Assembly (NCBI GenBank): GCA_020634565.1
Contig: JACKBN010000014.1
Span: forward strand, 98,640 to 162,639
Length of the DNA stretch: 64,000 nt
Direction of reading: 5' to 3'
DNA from: Ardenticatenaceae bacterium
Lineage (GTDB): Bacteria > Chloroflexota > Anaerolineae > Promineifilales > Promineifilaceae
Part shown: positions 46,149 to 54,823 of the stretch, piece after piece
How the letters are laid out: every line of letters starts with the position of its first letter
How positions within the stretch are numbered: position 1 is the stretch's first letter
The notes under the pieces: generated by a model
Database searches by the model: none
What the model was told of the DNA's origin: nothing
What the model saw: only the letters and a program-made list of their open reading frames with translations
Made by a program: the position numbers and the translations under genes

Positions 46149-49100
46149 GTGAACGAACCTGAATTCTTAGCCGCCACTACCCAAGACGACCTGCTCTGGC
46201 GTCAGCTAAAAAGCATTCCTGCCTTCCGCGCCATTTTGCGCGCAGTGGAGGCTCGCTTTTACTTTGCCGTTGATTTACCTGGCCCTACGCTGGACGTGGG
46301 CTGTGGCGACGGCCATTTCAGCCAAATGGTGTTCCAGCGCAAAATCGAGGCAGGCATCGACCCCTGGTGGAATCCGCTGAAAAAAGGGCAAAAATCGGGG
46401 ATGTATGATCTGGCGCTGCAAGCGCTGGGAGACAAGCTACCTTTCCCCAACAACCATTTTGCCAGCGCTTTCAGTAACTCTGTGCTGGAACATATTCCAG
46501 ACATCCAGCCCGTCTTAAACGAAACAAACCGGGTCATGCAGATGAACGGCCGTTTCCTCATCACCATGCCCAGCCACAACTTTACCAATTATCTGGGCGG
46601 TGCCGCCTTTTTTGAGCGGTTGGGGCTGCCCGGGCTGGCTGAATCGTATCGGCAATTCTTCAACCGCATCTCTCGCCACGCCCATACCGATCCAGCCGAA
46701 GTGTGGGCTGAACGGCTGGCGACGGCCGGTTTTGGCATCGAGCGGTGGCAATATTACTTCAGCAAAGATGCGCTGCGAGCGCTGGAATGGGGACATGTGC
46801 AAGGGCTGCCCTCAGCCATCATGCACGCCGTAACCGGACATTGGATTGTGGCTCCGTGGGCCAGCAGCCTGCGCCGTACGGAACGATGGCTACGGCCGTT
46901 TTACGACGAACCGTTTGGCGAAGAAGGTGCCTATCTGCTCATTGTGGCCCGCAAACAAGCCAATGGCCCCATTCCGGTGAATCTGCCGCCGGCCCGTCCT
47001 TTTACCATTGAAGAATTGGAAACGGCCGTTGCCAACCAGCAGCCCGTCCCCCCAGAACCGGAGCCGCTACCAGAGCCTGAAGCCCCCAAAGCACCTGCAC
47101 CAGCCGCCCCGCCTATGGCAGAAGCGGAAACGAGCAGCAGTAATTCGGGAACCAACTGGCTCAATATTTTGCTGGGTATTTTCAGTTTGCTGGCCGCAAT
47201 GATGGGCCAACTGGCTCTCACTGGCGATCCGCCTAACATCGGCAGCGGGCGCCGCTGGTTTTTTTACAGTGCACTGCCGCTGCTGGTGCTGCTGTGGCGC
47301 AGCCGACCTATCCGCTTAAGCACAGGCAGGCGCTGGCAGCTACCGCGTTTGGGCCAGATTCCTCGACGGCGCTGGCTGTTCTTGCTGGGTCTACTCCTGG
47401 CCTTGCTGGCGCAGCGCGCTGTCAACACACCGGGCAGCGAACGGCCGTTTCTGGCAGTTCTTTTCTGGCTGGGCGGCATCGGCGTCAGCTTTTATGCCTG
47501 GCATGATGGCCCGTTTGATACCAGCAGCTTGTATATTTCACGGCGCACGTTGGGAACGGCCGTCGCGCTTTTTATCGTTGCTCTCGTGGTACGATTGGTC
47601 AATCTCAGCCAAAATCCGTTTATGCTCAACGGCATCGAAGCCAGTTTGGGCCTGAACAGCCTGCAAATCATCCAGGGGCAGCTGCGCAATCCGTTTGGCA
47701 CCGCCTGGCTAACCAACCCCACCCTGCCGCTTTATTTAATGGCGCTGCCTATCCGCCTTTTGGAACCAACGGTACTGGGTGTGCGCCTGCTCTCGCCGTT
47801 TGTGGGGGCAGCCACGGTGGCAGCGACCTATCTCATCGGGAAGCGGCTATGGGGAAATTTTACTGGCCTGCTGGCGGCCATTTTGCTGTTGGGTTCCCAC
47901 TACCATCTGCATTACAGCCGCCTGGGCATGACCAATATTTGGGATGGCCTGTTCATGCTGTTGGCCTTGGGCGCTTTGGGGATTGCCTGGAAACGGCCGT
48001 CCAACTCCCCTCACCAGCGTACATTATGGCTGTGGGGTGGCCTGTTTATGGGGCTGAATGCCTATCTTTTTACCAGTTCGCGCGTGCTGCCGCTGGTTTT
48101 GCTGGCATGGCTGGCGCTTACGCTGCTGCTCGACTGGAAATCGGTACGGGTGCAGGGCTGGCATTTGCTGGCGGCGGCGGGCATGGCGCTGGTTGTGGTG
48201 CTGCCTCTGCTGCTGTTTTACAACAACAATCCCACCATTTTCATGGAACGGGCCGATGTGTTGGGCATTTTTTCTACCAACACCAATTGGGTTGCCAATG
48301 AAATGTTGCGGACGGGACAATCGCAAACGGCCGTTCTGTGGCAGCAGTTTTGGCAGTCGGCACTCGCTTTCAATGGCATCCCGGACAACAGCCCCGCGTA
48401 TCGGCCGTTAGTTCCGCTGCTAAGCTTTGGCCCGGCGGTGCTCATGGTGCTGGGCTTTTTGCTCTCGCTCTTCCGCCTGAAGCAAAATCGTTACCGGCTG
48501 CTACTGCTCTGGCCGCTGGCCACGGTCATTGTGGGTGGCATGCTGGTGATTGAATCGCCGCAAAGCCACCGGCTGGTGCTGGCCACACCGGCGCTGGCCC
48601 TGTTGGCCGCTGTGGCTCTGGTCACGTTAGGCAATCTAATTCTGGCGGCACTGCAACCTGACGCGGCCAAAACGCTGCCAGACGTGAGCCAGTGGCAGCT
48701 CTCTTTAAGCGCGTGGCGTGCACCGGCGGCTGGTGCAGGCGTTATTTTGCTGGCGCTGGTGCTGCTTTTTTCTCTGAACGATGTGCTTTTTTATTACGGC
48801 CGTTTCCCCACCAACAACCAGTTTGCCGATACCAACACCGAAGTTGCCTTCGAGATGGCCAACAGGCTCAACGATCTGGATGGCGATTGGACGGCCTATC
48901 TTTACGGCCCGCCCATTCTTTACGTTGATTTTCCCACGCTGCCTTATCTGCTAACCGATTTCCAAGCTGGCGCAAACTTCTTTAATGTTGACTCTGCTGA
49001 AGCAACGCTGCCACCCGCTCCCACCGAAAACAAGGTCTTCATCTTTTTGCCGCAGCGCCTAGAGGAAATGACGGCCGTTCAGCAGCAATTCCCTGGCGGC

Positions 49101-49172
49101 ACGACCGTACGCGTGGATGGTCAATACGCTGCGCCGCTTTTTACTTATTACGTTTCTCAATCCCAACCTTAA
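46149..49172 (+). CDS. Fusion of SAM methyltransferase and GT-C membrane glycosyltransferase
   Basis: About 1007 residues from GTG 46149; the open frame reaches back to 45939 over the GT4 gene and a repeat, so the start is uncertain. Domain 1 (~30-265): class I methyltransferase, PTLDVGCGDGHFSQMVF at ~55 and an acidic SVLEHIPDIQPVLNETNRVM. Linker (~295-340): Pro/Glu/Ala-rich PPEPEPLPEPEAPKAPAP. Domain 2 (~345-1000): ~12 membrane helices with a PMT/ArnT-like GT-C fold, NGIEASLGLNSLQII (loop glutamate), and HYHLHYSRLGMTNIWDGLF. Such GT-C enzymes use polyprenyl-phosphate sugars. This fusion is uncommon to my knowledge. The soluble end is extracytoplasmic. Confidence 0.8.
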   Translation: MNEPEFLAATTQDDLLWRQLKSIPAFRAILRAVEARFYFAVDLPGPTLDVGCGDGHFSQMVFQRKIEAGIDPWWNPLKKGQKSGMYDLALQALGDKLPFPNNHFASAFSNSVLEHIPDIQPVLNETNRVMQMNGRFLITMPSHNFTNYLGGAAFFERLGLPGLAESYRQFFNRISRHAHTDPAEVWAERLATAGFGIERWQYYFSKDALRALEWGHVQGLPSAIMHAVTGHWIVAPWASSLRRTERWLRPFYDEPFGEEGAYLLIVARKQANGPIPVNLPPARPFTIEELETAVANQQPVPPEPEPLPEPEAPKAPAPAAPPMAEAETSSSNSGTNWLNILLGIFSLLAAMMGQLALTGDPPNIGSGRRWFFYSALPLLVLLWRSRPIRLSTGRRWQLPRLGQIPRRRWLFLLGLLLALLAQRAVNTPGSERPFLAVLFWLGGIGVSFYAWHDGPFDTSSLYISRRTLGTAVALFIVALVVRLVNLSQNPFMLNGIEASLGLNSLQIIQGQLRNPFGTAWLTNPTLPLYLMALPIRLLEPTVLGVRLLSPFVGAATVAATYLIGKRLWGNFTGLLAAILLLGSHYHLHYSRLGMTNIWDGLFMLLALGALGIAWKRPSNSPHQRTLWLWGGLFMGLNAYLFTSSRVLPLVLLAWLALTLLLDWKSVRVQGWHLLAAAGMALVVVLPLLLFYNNNPTIFMERADVLGIFSTNTNWVANEMLRTGQSQTAVLWQQFWQSALAFNGIPDNSPAYRPLVPLLSFGPAVLMVLGFLLSLFRLKQNRYRLLLLWPLATVIVGGMLVIESPQSHRLVLATPALALLAAVALVTLGNLILAALQPDAAKTLPDVSQWQLSLSAWRAPAAGAGVILLALVLLFSLNDVLFYYGRFPTNNQFADTNTEVAFEMANRLNDLDGDWTAYLYGPPILYVDFPTLPYLLTDFQAGANFFNVDSAEATLPPAPTENKVFIFLPQRLEEMTAVQQQFPGGTTVRVDGQYAAPLFTYYVSQSQP

Positions 49173-49236
49173 ACAACTGGCCACAAACCTTGGTCATTAA
49201 CAGTTTGGGTAAGATTAAACTGCTAGGATTGGCAGT

Positions 49237-51081
49237 ATGAATTTTGCAATTATCACAATGGCTATTGGTTCAGTGGTGCTGATGACAACGGCCGTTGTTA
49301 CCTGGCCCCGTCGAAACACAGCACATTGGATCTTTTCGTTTTTGGGGTTGGCAGCGGCCGTTTCCATCTGGCTGTTAGGCTATGCTGTGGAGCTAAGTGT
49401 TGACGGACTGGATCGCAAGCTATTTTGGGCACAGGTAGAGTATATTGGCATCACCTTTACCCCCGTTGCCTGGTTCCTATTTGCCTACCATTTCCTTAAC
49501 CAATCCGTTCGCAACCTCAAAGCGACCTTCTTGATGCTGTCCATCATCCCGCTAATCACCATTGCCATAGCCTTCACCAACGGGCAGCACCACCTGTTGT
49601 GGACACAAAATGTGCTGGATGAAAGCAGCGGTGTGCCCATGCTGGCCAACACCTATGGCGGCTGGTTCTGGATTCACTCGGCCTACTCCTATTTGCTCAT
49701 TTTAGGCGGCATCGCTCTCTTCCTGCGCACGATTAAGCTGTACCCAGATCCGTTTCGCTGGCAATCGGTCGTCTTGGTTTTAGCCGCTGCCACCCCACTG
49801 GCAGGCAATGCGCTGTATTTGGCCGGTCTCAGCCCCATTCCCCAGTTTGACCTGACGCCATTTGCCTTTGCCGTTAGCGCGTTGCTCATCACCTGGGGCG
49901 TGGCCCGGCTGGATTTGTTTGACATTGTGCCCATTGCCCGGCGCATGGTGGTCGAACATATGCCAGATGGCATTATCCTGCTGGACATGCAAAATCGCAT
50001 ATTAGACATTAATCAGGAGGGGCAAAGCCTATTTCGCGGAGATGCCCGTTCACTCGTAGGTGAATCAATAGCCAAACTAGAAGTGCCGCTTGCCCAAAAA
50101 GCATCTACCTATCCTTTGGGGGATATAGATGACGAGATCAGCATCGACGAAAATGGCACAGTACAGCATTATAGTGTGAGAATACGGCCGTTAACCATTT
50201 CCAGTCCACATCCCCGCGCCCGCATCCTCATCCTGCGCAACATCAGCCGCCGCATCAAGGCCGAAGCTGGCGTTCGGCAGCGCAATCAGGAGCTGCAACA
50301 GCTATTTTCCGACGCCCAACTTGCCCGCGAAGCCGCCGAGCAAGCCAATCAGGCCAAAAGCGATCTGCTCGCCAAAGTCAGCCACGAACTGCGCACCCCA
50401 CTCGGCGTCATTCTGGGACATGCCGAAATGCTGCAAGAAGGCGTCTATGGTCCTGTAGCCGAGGAACATCATTACTCCCTCAACCGCATCATTGAAAATA
50501 GCAACTATCTAAACGAGCAGGTAAAAGATTTGCTGGATTTGTCGCGCATTGGAGCGGGCACGCTACAAATTGACCTGTTTGAATTTAACGTGGAAGATGC
50601 CCTGGAGCAGGTAAAAGATCGGCTTCAGCCTATGGCCGAGGAAAAGCATCTCGCTTTTTCGCTGGCGCTGTCGCCAGACGTTCCCAAACGTCTTGTGAGT
50701 AATTCGATCCGTTTTCAGCAAATTTTGGTAAACTTAGGGACAAATGCCATTCGGTTCACTGAAAAAGGTGAAGTACGCGTTTCTATTGAAATGGCTAATG
50801 AAGATTTCTGGTGCATAAAAGTTTGCGATACGGGTAAAGGTATTCCTCAAACTGAGCTAAAAAATATTTTTCTACCTTTTCATCAGCTGCAAAAAAGCAT
50901 GATTAAAGGTCAGGGTGGTATTGGATTGGGCTTAACAATCGTGAAAGAGATTGTGACTGCCTTAAATGGTCAAATTGAAGTAGAAAGCGAGTTAGAAAAA
51001 GGCAGCCAATTTATTGTTACGCTGCCACTTTATCCAAAAGTAGTAACCACAAGGGAAGTACCTTATGTCGGAGATGAATAA
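49237..51081 (+). CDS. Membrane sensor histidine kinase with 7TM-type N-terminus and PAS domain
   Basis: 614 residues. Seven hydrophobic segments in residues ~1-220 (the 7TMR-HisK pattern), a PAS domain around ~235-335 (VEHMPDGIILLDMQNRILDINQEGQSLFRG), a coiled linker and the HisKA box with phosphoacceptor H383 in AKVSHELRTPLGVIL. HATPase_c region shows NLGTNAIRFTEKGE (N box), CDTGKGIP (G1) and GIGLGLTIVKEI (G2). A cognate receiver gene overlaps by 17 bases. The ligand sensed is unknown. Confidence 0.93.
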   Translation: MNFAIITMAIGSVVLMTTAVVTWPRRNTAHWIFSFLGLAAAVSIWLLGYAVELSVDGLDRKLFWAQVEYIGITFTPVAWFLFAYHFLNQSVRNLKATFLMLSIIPLITIAIAFTNGQHHLLWTQNVLDESSGVPMLANTYGGWFWIHSAYSYLLILGGIALFLRTIKLYPDPFRWQSVVLVLAAATPLAGNALYLAGLSPIPQFDLTPFAFAVSALLITWGVARLDLFDIVPIARRMVVEHMPDGIILLDMQNRILDINQEGQSLFRGDARSLVGESIAKLEVPLAQKASTYPLGDIDDEISIDENGTVQHYSVRIRPLTISSPHPRARILILRNISRRIKAEAGVRQRNQELQQLFSDAQLAREAAEQANQAKSDLLAKVSHELRTPLGVILGHAEMLQEGVYGPVAEEHHYSLNRIIENSNYLNEQVKDLLDLSRIGAGTLQIDLFEFNVEDALEQVKDRLQPMAEEKHLAFSLALSPDVPKRLVSNSIRFQQILVNLGTNAIRFTEKGEVRVSIEMANEDFWCIKVCDTGKGIPQTELKNIFLPFHQLQKSMIKGQGGIGLGLTIVKEIVTALNGQIEVESELEKGSQFIVTLPLYPKVVTTREVPYVGDE

Positions 51082-51463
51082 AGAATCGGTAGCCTTGATT
51101 GTTGAAGATGATCCAGATTTGATCCATATTTTTGCTCGTGCTTTGGAAATTTCAGAATATAAAACCCATACGGTCAGTACAGGTGAAGATGCTCTAAAAG
51201 TTCTGGCAGAGTTTGAACCGGATATTGTCGTGCTGGATTTGCACCTGCCGGGGATATCGGGAGGCGAAATCCTGCAAACCATTCGCGAAGACGGCCGTCT
51301 CCGCCAGACCCGCGTCATTTTAGCCACCGCCGACTACCGTACCGCTGAAGATTTGCGTGACCAGGCCGACCTGGTGCTGCTAAAACCGATCAGCTTCAAG
51401 CAATTGCGTGACCTGAGTGCCCGTTTTAACCGTATGAAGAAGACGCCAGTTTCTCTCGACTAG
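51065..51463 (+). CDS. Single-domain response regulator
   Basis: 132 residues, receiver only. Acidic pair ALIVEDDPDL, phosphoacceptor Asp in DIVVLDLHLPG (~50), Thr in VILATADYR, and Lys in LVLLKPIS. It has no output domain, so it would act as a phosphorelay part or by protein interaction. The overlap with the kinase gene at 51065-51081 implies coupled translation and cognate pairing. Confidence 0.92.
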   Translation: MSEMNKESVALIVEDDPDLIHIFARALEISEYKTHTVSTGEDALKVLAEFEPDIVVLDLHLPGISGGEILQTIREDGRLRQTRVILATADYRTAEDLRDQADLVLLKPISFKQLRDLSARFNRMKKTPVSLD

Positions 51464-51564
51464 CAAACCAATCTGCACAACTTTATAGTGAGTGTGTACC
51501 AAACGGCCGTTCCCCCACGGTCAATAGATGCCGCCATGTGCCAACAAGGGTATGATTGGAACAC

Positions 51565-52764
51565 ATGACAGCACCACTTGCACACCTCAAAATTCTCGAT
51601 TTTTCGACACTGCTGCCGGGGCCATATGCCACCATGATGCTTGCCGATTTGGGCGCAGACGTCCTGCGCATTGAGGCGCCCAATCGGCCAGATTTGGTGC
51701 GCTTACTACCTCCCTTTGCCGCGGATGGCCAAACAGCGCAACACGCACTGCTTAACCGCAGCAAACGCAGCCTGGGCCTCAATCTCAAGAGTGAGGCAGC
51801 CGCAGAAATTGTGCAAAAACTCATCGTGGAACAAGGCTATGACATCATCGTCGAACAGTTTCGGCCAGGGGTCATGGACCGGCTGGGTGTGGGATACGAA
51901 CAGCTAAAAGCTATGTGCCCCCAGCTCATTTTTTGCTCGCTGACTGGCTATGGGCAAACTGGCCCTTACAAAGATCGCGCGGGCCACGATTTGAACTATC
52001 TGGCGCTTTCGGGCTTGCTGAGTTATTACGGCCGTAAATCAGCTACCACCCCACCGCCACCACTCCCCATGCAGGTTGCCGACATCGGGGCTGGATCGCT
52101 GCATCTGGTCATTGGTTTGCTAACGGCCGTTATCCGGCGCAGTCAAACAGGTGAAGGTGGGCGTGTGGACATTAGCATGCACGATGGCGCGTTAGCCTGG
52201 AATGCGATTGGAGCCAGCAAGCAGCTCATCGGCGAGGAAAATCCAACGCCCGAAGGCGAACTGCTCAACGGCGGCAGCTTTTATGACATTTACGAAACGG
52301 CGGACGGCCGTTTCCTGAGCGTCGGCTCACTGGAACCCAAATTTTGGCAGGGCTTCTGCCAGGCCATTGGCCGAGAAGATCTAACAGCCGCCGGTCTCAA
52401 TCCCGATATTACCCATCAACAAACCCTAAAATCAGAAATACGGCAGGCAATACAAAGCAAACCGCTGGCTGAATGGCAAGAAATTTTTGCCAAGCTGGAT
52501 GTCTGCGTGGAGCCTGTACTCACCACCGAGGAAGCTTTGAACCATCCCCAAACGCACGCACGCCAAATGATCATTGAACTCCCCATGTCCAACGGCGAAA
52601 ACCAACAGCAGATTGGCTCACCGATTAAACTTTCTGACCACGAACCGGTGTATGCCTTCACGGGCGCAGCGCTGGGGCAGCACAGTCGCGAAATCTTGGC
52701 TGAGCTTGGCTACACACAGCCAGAAATCGAGGCGCTCTATGCGCAGCAGGTTGTGGCAGGTTAA
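51565..52764 (+). CDS. CaiB/BaiF family (class III) CoA-transferase
   Basis: 399 residues from ATG 51565; TTG 51556 is a longer alternative. The catalytic-domain start KILDFSTLLPGPYATMMLADLGADVLRIEAP and GLNLKSEAAAEIVQKL are family marks; the active-site Asp is expected in GHDLNYLALSGLLS. Later GEGGRVDISMHDGALAWNAI matches the C-terminal half. Class III enzymes move CoA between acids such as formate/oxalate, carnitine, or methylsuccinate; substrate undetermined. Next gene starts 2 bases on. Related to alpha-methylacyl-CoA racemase, which shares the fold and could be the true function. Confidence 0.9.
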   Translation: MTAPLAHLKILDFSTLLPGPYATMMLADLGADVLRIEAPNRPDLVRLLPPFAADGQTAQHALLNRSKRSLGLNLKSEAAAEIVQKLIVEQGYDIIVEQFRPGVMDRLGVGYEQLKAMCPQLIFCSLTGYGQTGPYKDRAGHDLNYLALSGLLSYYGRKSATTPPPPLPMQVADIGAGSLHLVIGLLTAVIRRSQTGEGGRVDISMHDGALAWNAIGASKQLIGEENPTPEGELLNGGSFYDIYETADGRFLSVGSLEPKFWQGFCQAIGREDLTAAGLNPDITHQQTLKSEIRQAIQSKPLAEWQEIFAKLDVCVEPVLTTEEALNHPQTHARQMIIELPMSNGENQQQIGSPIKLSDHEPVYAFTGAALGQHSREILAELGYTQPEIEALYAQQVVAG

Positions 52765-52766
52765 CG

Positions 52767-54080
52767 ATGCGCCAACGAGATATTTTCCTGTTCTGGCTGC
52801 CGCTGTTTGCCAGCTGGCTGCTCATGACCGCCGAAGGCCCCATCGTCAGCGCCGCGATCAATCGCCTGCCCAACGAAGTGATTATGCTGGCAGCGCAAGG
52901 CATCGTGGTCAGCTTGTCTGTCACCATCGAAAGCCCCATCATTAATTTGCTGGCAACCTCCACTGCCCTGGTGAAAGATCGTGCCTCATTTTTGCAGGTG
53001 CGCCGCTTTACCATTCATTGGATGGTGCTGCTAACGGCCGTTACCATCCTCATCGCCTTTACCCCCGTGTTTGACCTGGTGGTCGTTCGCTGGTTGGGCA
53101 CGCCAAGCAACGTAGCCGAGTGGGTACGGCCCGGACTGCGCATCATGACGCTGTGGACCGCAGCCATCGCCTGGCGGCGCTTTTTACAGGGCGTGCTTAT
53201 CGCCTTCAACCAGCCGCGCAAGATGGCCTGGGGTACGGCCGTTCGCCTGCTCACTTCTGGCGGCACGGTGATTGCATTGGCCAGCTTCACCAGTTTGCCC
53301 GGTGTGGTCAACGGCACCACAGCCCTCATGGCAGGCGTGATCGCCGAAGCGATTTACGCCACGCTGGCCATACGGCCGTTACTACAAAACGAACTCAGCG
53401 CCACCGGCAAACCAGCAGAAACCGAGCTGACTTATCGGGATTTGCTGCTGTTCCATTTGCCGCTGGCGGGAACGGCCGTTATGGTGCTCCTCGTCCAGCC
53501 GCTGGTCACGTTCAGTCTGGCCCGACTCGATCGGCCCACAGAATCGCTAGCCGCCTGGCCCGTCGTCTTCCAAATCATGTTGATGGCCCGAGCCGCCGCG
53601 TTGGCTATGCCCGAAGCCGTCATCGCCCTCACCAAAGGGCCAGAAACCTACCAGCCAATTCGCCGCTTTAGCCTGGTTGTGGCTGGCACGGTGGCAGTGG
53701 TAGTGGCACTTTTTACCTTCACGCCGCTGGCTCATTTTTACCTGTTTGGCGTGCAGGATATGACCACAGAAGTGGGCGATCTGGCATTGGGCAGCCTGGT
53801 TTATTTCCTGCCCTTCCCGACGCTGACGGTCATTGGCATGTGGCTGCGTGGCCTGTTGATCAACGGCCGTAAAACAACGGCCGTTAACGTGGCGATGGTG
53901 GTTAACATGGTTGTCACCGTGCTGGTGCTGGCGCTCGGCCTGGCCCGCCAATGGCCCGGCTTGCCTACAGCGGCTGCGGCTTTGACATTGGCCGTTTTGG
54001 CCGAAATTATTTACCTGGGCTGGCGCGCCCAGCGCTTTTGGCCTATCTTCAGCCAAAAACTGGCTACGCGAAATATTTAA
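52767..54080 (+). CDS. MATE/MOP-superfamily-like membrane transporter
   Basis: 437 residues, about twelve hydrophobic segments. It resembles MOP-superfamily flippases: GPIVSAAINRLPNEVIMLAAQGIVVSLSVTIESPI, then FLQGVLIAFNQPRKMAWGTAVRLL and DLLLFHLPLAGTAVMVLLVQPLVTFSLARL in the second half. No strong specificity motif. Starts 2 bases behind the CoA-transferase, so the two are in one operon. AACGGCCGT appears twice within 14 bases (53862-53884), read as NGR then TAV. Confidence 0.78.
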   Translation: MRQRDIFLFWLPLFASWLLMTAEGPIVSAAINRLPNEVIMLAAQGIVVSLSVTIESPIINLLATSTALVKDRASFLQVRRFTIHWMVLLTAVTILIAFTPVFDLVVVRWLGTPSNVAEWVRPGLRIMTLWTAAIAWRRFLQGVLIAFNQPRKMAWGTAVRLLTSGGTVIALASFTSLPGVVNGTTALMAGVIAEAIYATLAIRPLLQNELSATGKPAETELTYRDLLLFHLPLAGTAVMVLLVQPLVTFSLARLDRPTESLAAWPVVFQIMLMARAAALAMPEAVIALTKGPETYQPIRRFSLVVAGTVAVVVALFTFTPLAHFYLFGVQDMTTEVGDLALGSLVYFLPFPTLTVIGMWLRGLLINGRKTTAVNVAMVVNMVVTVLVLALGLARQWPGLPTAAAALTLAVLAEIIYLGWRAQRFWPIFSQKLATRNI

Positions 54081-54089
54081 CGCAATAAA

Positions 54090-54158
54090 AGATTGGATCC
54101 TTTTTTACAAACCAATAGCCTCTTAAAACAGGTTGTCTCCCCTAAAATGATCCAATCT
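54090..54158. repeat. Diverged paired palindrome of the AGATTGG family
   Basis: AGATTGGATC (54090-54099) and GATCCAATCT (54149-54158) are exact reverse complements 49 bases apart, with ATTGG and CCAAT as in the other copies but GATC in the centre. It is located right before the ribosome site of the hydrolase gene (54177), where a hairpin could affect its translation. Confidence 0.65.
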
Positions 54159-54176
54159 AAGAAAAAGGAAATCCTT

Positions 54177-54806
54177 ATGATTGAAATTTTGCAGCTTCCC
54201 CTTGGCCCCTTACAAACCAACTGCTATCTCGTAGCGTGTAAAGAAACGATGGAAGCGGCCGTTATCGATCCCTCTTGGGACGGCCGTCGGATTGCCGACC
54301 TGGCCTCTGAACGCGGCTACGTCATCACCCACATTTTGCTGACGCACACCCATTTTGACCACGTAGGCGGCCTGGCAGAGCTGGCAGAAGAAACCAACGC
54401 GCCCATCTACAGCCATCCCGACGCGTTAACCATGCTGGCCAACGCCCCGCAAGCCGCAGCCAACTTTAACCTGACGCTGCCCACGCCACCCACAGCCTCC
54501 GAAATGTTGGCAGAAGGAGATGTGGTAGAAGTTGGCAATCTCAAATTCGAGGTCTTGTTTACGCCGGGGCATGCACCAGGGCATCTCAGCTTTTATGTGC
54601 GCGAGCACGAGGTGGTTTTTGACGGAGACGTGCTGTTCCAACGCAGCATTGGCCGCACCGATTTCCCTGGCTGCGACCACCCCACCCTGATGAAAAACAT
54701 TCGCGAAAAATTGCTGGTGCTGCCCGATGAAACGGCCGTTCTCTCCGGGCACGGGCCAGCGACCACCATTGGGCAAGAGAAGCAGTGGAACCCATTTTTG
54801 CAATGA
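54177..54806 (+). CDS. Metallo-beta-lactamase-fold hydrolase (glyoxalase II-like)
   Basis: 209 residues from ATG 54177 with AAGGAA upstream. Metal motif HTHFDHVGGLAEL (~58-70), second His in FTPGHAPGHLSFYV, later metal Asp in VVFDGDVLFQRSIGRTDFPG and final His in VLSGHGPATTIGQEK. The short size and GRTD motif place it with YcbL/GloB-type hydrolases; many of these use S-lactoylglutathione or related thioesters. Cytosolic. Stand-alone. Confidence 0.93.
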   Translation: MIEILQLPLGPLQTNCYLVACKETMEAAVIDPSWDGRRIADLASERGYVITHILLTHTHFDHVGGLAELAEETNAPIYSHPDALTMLANAPQAAANFNLTLPTPPTASEMLAEGDVVEVGNLKFEVLFTPGHAPGHLSFYVREHEVVFDGDVLFQRSIGRTDFPGCDHPTLMKNIREKLLVLPDETAVLSGHGPATTIGQEKQWNPFLQ

Positions 54807-54823
54807 GTGAGTGGTGTTAAATC

